Below are positions 59,344 through 64,000 of a stretch of DNA of 64,000 nt, piece by piece. The stretch comes from Listeria booriae (lineage in GTDB: Bacteria; Bacillota; Bacilli; Lactobacillales; Listeriaceae), in NCBI RefSeq assembly GCF_000766865.1, contig NZ_JNFA01000023.1, positions 248,001-312,000 on the forward strand, written 5' to 3'. The notes under the pieces were generated by a model. It made no database searches. It was not told the DNA's origin and saw nothing but the letters and a program-made list of their open reading frames with translations. Made by a program: the position numbers and the translations under genes. The stretch's first letter is position 1. Each line of letters opens with the position of its first letter.

Positions 59344-60871
59344 AGTTGCGAATCATGTAGTCGAATGCGCCAAGTGCTGCGGTAGCGCCTGAGCCCATCG
59401 AGATGATAATCTGTTTGTAAGCACTGTCGGTACAGTCGCCTGCTGCAAATACGCCGGGAACGTTTGTCGCGCCATGTTTGTCGACAATGATTTCTCCCAT
59501 TGGATTGCGGTCTACAGTGTTTTCAAGCCATTCTGTATTTGGTGCTAGGCCAATCAGGATGAACACGCCTTCGACATCGATATGCTTTTCTTCGTTTGTT
59601 TCGCGGTCCACGTATGTAACGCCATCCACTTTTTCTTGTCCGGTGATTTCTTTTGTCTGTACATTTTTTAAAACAGTGACGTTTGGTAAAGAGTACAGGC
59701 GTTTTTGTAAGACATCATCGGCTTTTAGGTCTGGCGCGAATTCTAGAACGGTCACGTGTTTTGCGACACCTGCAAGATCAATTGCGGCTTCGATACCGGA
59801 GTTTCCGCCACCAACAACGACTACATTTTTACCTTCGTAAAGCGGGCCATCGCAGTGTGGGCAGTATGCGATTCCTTTATTCTTGAATTCTTGTTCGCCT
59901 GGAACACCAATGTTACGCCATCTTGCACCAGTCGAGATAATTGCTGTTTTTGTGGTTAAGACTGCGCCGTTTTCGAGCGTTACTTCTACGTTGTCTTTTT
60001 TCTGAATGCTTTTCGCGCGTACTTGTTTCATTACGTCGACATCGTATTCGTTCACGTGTTCTTCTACTTGAGCCATCAGTTTTGGACCCTCTGTATATTT
60101 CGTCCCAATTAGATTTTCAATGCTCATCGTTTCTAACACTTGTCCTCCGAAAGTATCGGCTACGATTCCTGTTCGAATGCCTTTACGGGCTGCATAAATC
60201 GCGGCACTGGCTCCTGCTGGACCGCCACCAATAACTAATACATCAAAAATTTCTTTGTCTTCAAACTCCGAAGCATCAGCTGCTCCGACGATTTTTGTTA
60301 TGATTTGGTCAATGCTCATCCGACCGCTGCCAAACGCCTCGCCCTTGTCAAAAATAGTTGGGACTGCCATGATGTTTTTGGCTTCGACTTCGTCTTTGAA
60401 CATGCCGCCTTCGATCATGGTGTGTGAAATATTTGGATTCAGCACACTCATAATATTGAGCGCTTGAACGATGTCTGGGCAGTTATGACATGTCAAACTA
60501 ACATATGTCTCAAATTGGTGCGGTGTATTGATTTTTTGAATTTGGGCTTTGATTTTATCATCGATTTTCGGTGGACGCCCACTTACTTGAAGCAGTGCCA
60601 AAATAAGCGATGTAAATTCGTGACCTAATGGAATTCCTGCGAAAACAATGCCGTAATCTTCGTCTTCACGCGCGACGCTAAAACTTGGTGTTCTTGAAAG
60701 CGAAGCGTTTTCCATACGAATCTTGGGAGACATGTCCACAATTTCACTAACAAATTCAAGCAACTTCTGCGAGTTTTCATCTGTTGCGACACTTACTTTT
60801 AAAACAATGTTTTGTTCTAGTAAATCCAGATAACCGGCAAGCTGTTCCTTGATTTCTCTATCTAAAGCCAT
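59342..60871 (-). CDS. ahpF: alkyl hydroperoxide reductase subunit F
   Basis: A 509-residue flavoprotein that passes electrons from NADH to AhpC. The N-terminal double-thioredoxin domain (about 1-195) has C-H-N-C. The FAD domain starts with V-I-G-G-G-P-A-G-A-S-A-A, the redox pair is C-P-H-C-D-G, and the NAD loop is V-V-G-G-G-N-S-G-I-E-A. It lies two bases after ahpC and is coupled. The length is usual (about 510-520). Confidence 0.95.
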   Translation of the reverse strand: MALDREIKEQLAGYLDLLEQNIVLKVSVATDENSQKLLEFVSEIVDMSPKIRMENASLSRTPSFSVAREDEDYGIVFAGIPLGHEFTSLILALLQVSGRPPKIDDKIKAQIQKINTPHQFETYVSLTCHNCPDIVQALNIMSVLNPNISHTMIEGGMFKDEVEAKNIMAVPTIFDKGEAFGSGRMSIDQIITKIVGAADASEFEDKEIFDVLVIGGGPAGASAAIYAARKGIRTGIVADTFGGQVLETMSIENLIGTKYTEGPKLMAQVEEHVNEYDVDVMKQVRAKSIQKKDNVEVTLENGAVLTTKTAIISTGARWRNIGVPGEQEFKNKGIAYCPHCDGPLYEGKNVVVVGGGNSGIEAAIDLAGVAKHVTVLEFAPDLKADDVLQKRLYSLPNVTVLKNVQTKEITGQEKVDGVTYVDRETNEEKHIDVEGVFILIGLAPNTEWLENTVDRNPMGEIIVDKHGATNVPGVFAAGDCTDSAYKQIIISMGSGATAALGAFDYMIRN

Positions 60872-60873
60872 TT

Positions 60874-61437
60874 TTAGATTTTACCTACTAAGTCTAGGCT
60901 TGGTTTTAATGTTTCGGCGCCCTCTTTCCATTTCGCTGGGCAAACTTCGCCTGGATTGTTGCGCACGTATTGTGCAGCGCGGATTTTGTCTACTAAAGTA
61001 CTAGCGTCGCGACCAATACCATCTGCATTAATTTCTACTGTTTGAACTACGCCTTCTGGGTCAAGAATGAATGTTCCGCGATTTGCCAAACCTTCTTCTT
61101 CGTCTAAAACGTCAAAAATACGTGAAATCATATGGGAAGGATCTCCAATCATCGTGTATTCAATTTTCCCAATGGCATCTGAAGAATCGTGCCATGCTTT
61201 ATGTGTAAAGTGTGTATCTGTTGAGACCGAATAAATCTCCACACCTAAATCTTGTAATGTACGATATTGGTCTTGCAAGTCCTCAAGTTCTGTTGGACAA
61301 ACAAACGTAAAGTCTGCTGGATAAAAACAAACCACGCTCCATTTTCCTTTGAAATCTTCAGATGACACATCGATAAATTCACCTTGGCGAAAAGCCTTTG
61401 CAGCAAATTCTTCTATCTCTTTTCCAATCAACGACAT
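60874..61437 (-). CDS. ahpC: alkyl hydroperoxide reductase subunit C (2-Cys peroxiredoxin)
   Basis: The 187-residue peroxiredoxin has the peroxidatic C47 in F-T-F-V-C-P-T-E and the resolving Cys in G-E-V-C-P-A-K-W near residue 168. It reduces H2O2 and organic peroxides with AhpF. AAGGAGGAG precedes the ATG. A TTGACA/GATAAT promoter lies about 50-75 bases upstream. Confidence 0.96.
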   Translation of the reverse strand: MSLIGKEIEEFAAKAFRQGEFIDVSSEDFKGKWSVVCFYPADFTFVCPTELEDLQDQYRTLQDLGVEIYSVSTDTHFTHKAWHDSSDAIGKIEYTMIGDPSHMISRIFDVLDEEEGLANRGTFILDPEGVVQTVEINADGIGRDASTLVDKIRAAQYVRNNPGEVCPAKWKEGAETLKPSLDLVGKI

Positions 61438-61485
61438 CTATAACTCCTCCTTGAATCTTATTTATTGTGAACTCTCACACTTAAA

Positions 61486-61514
61486 ATTATCAACTTAATT
61501 GAAGGAGATGTCAA
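61486..61514 (-). promoter_or_regulatory. sigma-A promoter of ahpCF
   Basis: On the minus strand a perfect TTGACA, a 17-base spacer and GATAAT. A nearby TAAGATATATTATAA keeps only one good half of a PerR box. Confidence 0.75.
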
Positions 61515-61694
61515 GTGTTGTTTATAATATATCTTATTTGAAAACAAATATTGATTGGATTTACCTGTTGCGAATTCTATTATATTCAGCATTTCCCGTT
61601 GATGATATCGCATAAGCCTCCCATTTTATCAATTGCTATCTCTATTTCTCATTTAGAAAATTATCGTAAGAAATAACTAGGTGAAACTTTATGC

Positions 61695-61723
61695 TTTACA
61701 TTTCGGATATATAGCAGTATACT
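61695..61723 (+). promoter_or_regulatory. promoter of the ywnB-like gene
   Basis: TTTACA, a 17-base spacer and TATACT. Confidence 0.7.
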
Positions 61724-61733
61724 AAAATCAATC

Positions 61734-61756
61734 GTTGTAACAATAATAGTTACAAC
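61734..61756. promoter_or_regulatory. perfect palindromic operator of the ywnB-like gene
   Basis: GTTGTAAC and GTTACAAC are perfect 8-base inverted arms separated by seven bases, starting ten bases after the -10. Such a TTGTAAC/GTTACAA site suits MarR/HxlR- or Rrf2-type redox repressors. The repressor gene is not in this window next to it. Confidence 0.7.
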
Positions 61757-61780
61757 TAAAATTTCAAGGAGGTTTTTATA

Positions 61781-62413
61781 ATGAAAATTGGTATTATTGG
61801 AGCAACTGGTCGGACAGGTTCGAGAGTTTTAACAGAGGCAAAGAATCGTGGGCATGAGGTAACGGCGATTGTTCGTAATGCTAGCAAAATCACAGATACT
61901 TCCATTGATGTATTAGAAAAAGATATTTTTAGCTTAACAAAAGAAGATGTTGCGGGATTTGATGTCTTGGTGGATGCGTTTAGCGCGCCAATCGAAGAAT
62001 CGGATAATCATTGGAAATCAATCGATCATTTAATTGCTATTTTGAATGGCACGACTTCTCCACGTTTAATCGTCGTTGGTGGTGCGGCAAGTTCATTCGT
62101 AGACGATAAAGGGACACGCGTGTTGGATACACCATCTTTCAAAGAAGCGCCTTATTATGCGACAGGTGCAGCACAAGCCATTCAATTAGATCATTTAAAA
62201 CAAGATGCAACGTTTGATTGGACATTTATTAGCCCAGCTGGATTATTCGAGCCAGGCGAACGCACAGGTACTTATGCAACTGGAACAGACGAATTAATCG
62301 TAGACTCAGAAGGTAATAGCTACATCAGCATGGAAGACTACGCTATTGCACTGATCGACGAAGCAGAAAACGCCAAACATATTCGCGCACGCTTCACTGT
62401 CGGACAACGTTAA
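61781..62413 (+). CDS. NAD(P)-binding reductase, YwnB/NmrA-like
   Basis: A 210-residue Rossmann protein starting I-G-I-I-G-A-T-G-R-T-G-S-R-V (GxxGxxG). It has V-V-G-G-A-A-S-S and Y-Y-A-T-G-A-A-Q regions and no classical YxxxK catalytic pair. It resembles B. subtilis YwnB. The role is probably in quinone or electrophile stress; this is inference from the operator type. AAGGAGG precedes the ATG. Confidence 0.87.
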   Translation: MKIGIIGATGRTGSRVLTEAKNRGHEVTAIVRNASKITDTSIDVLEKDIFSLTKEDVAGFDVLVDAFSAPIEESDNHWKSIDHLIAILNGTTSPRLIVVGGAASSFVDDKGTRVLDTPSFKEAPYYATGAAQAIQLDHLKQDATFDWTFISPAGLFEPGERTGTYATGTDELIVDSEGNSYISMEDYAIALIDEAENAKHIRARFTVGQR

Positions 62414-62418
62414 TAACG

Positions 62419-62481
62419 AAAAAGCGAACCCTTTTCCAATGAGACCAGAACGGCAACTCATTAGAAAAGGGTTCGCTTTTT
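62419..62481. terminator. bidirectional terminator between ywnB-like gene and lipoprotein gene
   Basis: AAAGCGAACCCTTTTC and GAAAAGGGTTCGCTTT form a 16-bp stem, extended by AATGAG/CTCATT. Confidence 0.92.
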
Positions 62482-62485
62482 TTTA

Positions 62486-63124
62486 CTATTGGGCAGTTCC
62501 AGTAAAGAATGCTAGGTAAAGACTTTGCGCAAATGTGTCAGCGTCTTTGATTTTCCACTGATCTTTATTTGACTCTAAGTTCATCTTCACTTTGACAGCT
62601 TTATCAGAGACTTTCGCTTTTGCAATCGTTTCTTGATATACTTCAAGCATTGCATTGGCTGCTTTTTTAGCGTCTTCTTGAATAGAAGGGTCAGCTTTTA
62701 CTTTTTCTTGAAGTTTTGTTGTCATATCCGCTTGGACAGTCGTCATATCAAGTCCGTTGACAGAGATTTCAACAGTTGGTTTGTCTTTATCGTTGTTGGT
62801 TACTTTTGTTTTGTATTTCGTTACTTCACCAACACGTTTTGTGAATGTGTCGTAAAGCGCATCGACTTCTTTGTCAATGCTACCGTCTGTGATGTTTAGG
62901 CTACTTGTGAAACCTTTTTTGAAACCATCTTTGATTTCTTTTTGTAAATTCGTGGCATCTTCACCGAAAACATCTTTGAATTTATCTGTGTCTTTATTGT
63001 AAATGATTGTGTTAACGGCAACATCAGCGGCCTCTGTTGGTTCTACTCGGTTATCTCCACAGGCTGCCAGTGTTATTGCAGCAGTTAAAACAAGAACGAA
63101 CATTAAAGCTAACTTTTTCTTCAC
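62486..63124 (-). CDS. secreted lipoprotein of unknown function
   Basis: The 212-residue protein has a signal peptide with lipobox L-A-A-C (Cys about 22) and then G-D-N-R. The mature part is helical and Lys/Asp-rich (repeated D-x-x-K, A-K-A-K-V), resembling DUF5105-type lipoproteins of Listeria and Bacillus. GTG 63124 is set by AAAGGAG eight bases upstream. It is attached to the outer membrane face by a diacylglyceryl Cys. I cannot assign a function. Confidence 0.85.
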   Translation of the reverse strand: MKKKLALMFVLVLTAAITLAACGDNRVEPTEAADVAVNTIIYNKDTDKFKDVFGEDATNLQKEIKDGFKKGFTSSLNITDGSIDKEVDALYDTFTKRVGEVTKYKTKVTNNDKDKPTVEISVNGLDMTTVQADMTTKLQEKVKADPSIQEDAKKAANAMLEVYQETIAKAKVSDKAVKVKMNLESNKDQWKIKDADTFAQSLYLAFFTGTAQ

Positions 63125-63327
63125 GTTGTACACTCCTTTTCCCCATACCTTATTTTCATACCTCTCCTATTCTAAAGGATTATGCTAATATTACAAGCTT
63201 TTCGCCGGTAATGTCACAAATTATCCATAAAATAAGCGATTTCGTATTACTATTACTTACCCTTTCCAACACAATTCAAGCTTGATTATAGGAAAAAACT
63301 TGGTGCTAACGTTGACTCCTTCGCGTA

Positions 63328-64000
63328 TTATTGCTCCGGTTGTACATTCTCGGTTTCTGTTCCTGCTTTTACTTTGCTGGCAATATGACCGACTGGATCT
63401 GCTTCACGAGCGCGCTTCACGGTACTGCCGATTTTTTCGATTGGCGCTGAATCGCGGACGCGTTTTGCTGTGTCGACAATTTTATCTTTTGGTCGGAATG
63501 CTTTTGTTGTTATGGGTGCTTTTTCTGTTTGAGTCGTTGTTTCTAGTTGTTTTTTGGCGATGGAGAGCATTAGTTTAATTCGGTTTAGTTGGTTGACGGA
63601 GCTTGAACCTGCGTCGTAATCGATGGACATGATATTTGCCGCTGGGTACATTTTTTTCAAGCCTTTAATCATGCCGCGGCCAGTGATATGGTTCGGTAAG
63701 CAGGCGAATGGTTGCAGGCAGGCAATGTTTGGTACGTCGCTATCCAGTAATTCAATCATTTCTCCGGTTAGGAACCAGCCTTCTCCCATTTTATTGCCGA
63801 GTGATAAGAGTTGACTTGCTTTTTCTGCGATGACTTCGATATTTTCTGGTGCGGTAAATCGCTTGCTTGCGCGCAGAGCGTCAGACATTGGTTTGCGGTA
63901 TTTGTTGATTACTGGAATGGCAATGCTATGTTTAGCGAATGATTTCACTTTGGACATGCCGAACGTATTGGCTGCAAAATGGCTGTCGTAGCAACAATAT
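63328..64000 (-). CDS. C-terminal part of a 2-hydroxyacyl-CoA dehydratase activase-related protein (5' end outside window)
   Basis: The frame is open to the window edge: C-C-Y-D-S-H-F-A-A-N-T-F-G precedes the first internal Met, so the gene is longer. About 224 residues are visible. W-F-L-T-G-E-M-I-E-L-L, C-L-Q-P-F-A-C-L-P-N-H-I-T-G-R-G and D-Y-D-A-G-S-S-S-V-N-Q-L-N-R-I match the end of the large (about 1400-residue) BcrAD/HgdC-type fusion common in Firmicutes, where the Cys residues likely bind iron-sulfur. The last about 60 residues are a charged tail with repeating A-K-R-V-R-D, V-K-R-A-R-E units not typical of the core family. Confidence 0.8.
   Translation of the reverse strand, partial: YCCYDSHFAANTFGMSKVKSFAKHSIAIPVINKYRKPMSDALRASKRFTAPENIEVIAEKASQLLSLGNKMGEGWFLTGEMIELLDSDVPNIACLQPFACLPNHITGRGMIKGLKKMYPAANIMSIDYDAGSSSVNQLNRIKLMLSIAKKQLETTTQTEKAPITTKAFRPKDKIVDTAKRVRDSAPIEKIGSTVKRAREADPVGHIASKVKAGTETENVQPEQ

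Noticed and set aside
61515-61545. PerR box upstream of ahpC
   Set aside because: Only one half (ATTATAA) is good; the other half matches about three of seven bases, so it was not called as a site.
63134-63327. Gene or RNA between the lipoprotein and the activase-like gene
   Set aside because: No frame with a ribosome site, no hairpin-T-run and no recognisable RNA was seen.

Overview
The window reads as chromosomal DNA of a low-GC Gram-positive bacterium of the Listeriaceae. Support comes from gene content and order recalled from Listeria monocytogenes: sortase A beside lipoteichoic acid synthase, lplA beside a beta-lactamase-fold hydrolase, the queG-trmL-nitroreductase block, potABCD behind an XRE-cupin regulator, relP beside an NhaP antiporter and a YtvA-type LOV protein, and lysP behind a lysine riboswitch. 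A complete glycogen operon and short kdpD are not what I recall for L. monocytogenes, so a Listeria sensu lato species is the best guess. This is inference; no 16S gene is present.

Layout. 1-3.6 kb: end of an unknown gene, a low-molecular-weight phosphatase, then a minus-strand block (nitroreductase, trmL, queG) preceded by tRNA-Gly(TCC) and a structured, unexplained transcribed stretch. 3.7-10.3 kb: a membrane/cytosolic glycosyltransferase pair (YkcB/YkcC type), a TVP38-family membrane protein with an AraC regulator, and an efflux pump with an isochorismatase-like hydrolase. 10.3-20.3 kb: glgBCDAP plus a neopullulanase-type amylase, tightly overlapping. 20.5-22.3 kb: lplA and an MBL-fold protein. 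22.5-28.6 kb: a surface/accessory island with three tandem paralogues of unknown function, a 1205-residue SdrD-B/Big2 adhesin with no wall anchor, and a 60-residue peptide ending in a sortase-like signal behind a leader ORF with alternative RNA helices. 28.8-33.2 kb: srtA, ltaS and a dicarboxylate/amino-acid symporter.

33.3-39.1 kb: a potassium uptake operon with a 23-codon leader ORF, kdpF, kdpA, kdpB, kdpC and a KdpD that holds only the cytoplasmic sensor part, with no kinase and no kdpE. 39.2-41.8 kb: TetR-controlled ABC-2 exporter. 41.85-42.17 kb: a compact Fst/par-type toxin-antitoxin locus. 42.2-45.7 kb: coaA, a YcgQ/YcgR-like pair and a VOC protein. 45.8-50.3 kb: potABCD and its regulator with two matching operators. 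50.3-54 kb: Na+/H+ antiporter, small alarmone synthetase, LOV-STAS photoreceptor-like protein. 54-64 kb: lysine riboswitch and permease, two MarR regulators, YceI, RarD, ahpCF, a YwnB-like reductase with a perfect palindromic operator, a lipoprotein, and the C-terminal part of a 2-hydroxyacyl-CoA dehydratase activase-like protein.

The strongest find is the Fst/par-type locus. It has a 36-codon toxin with a sequestered ribosome site, a convergent promoter and a shared terminator. A 25-27-base direct repeat makes the antisense RNA complementary to the toxin start codon, with both substitutions kept as G-U pairs. Other leads are a LOV domain lacking both flavin-phosphate arginines, the kdp leader ORF with sensor-only KdpD, the surface island, and the tRNA-Gly-linked structured RNA.
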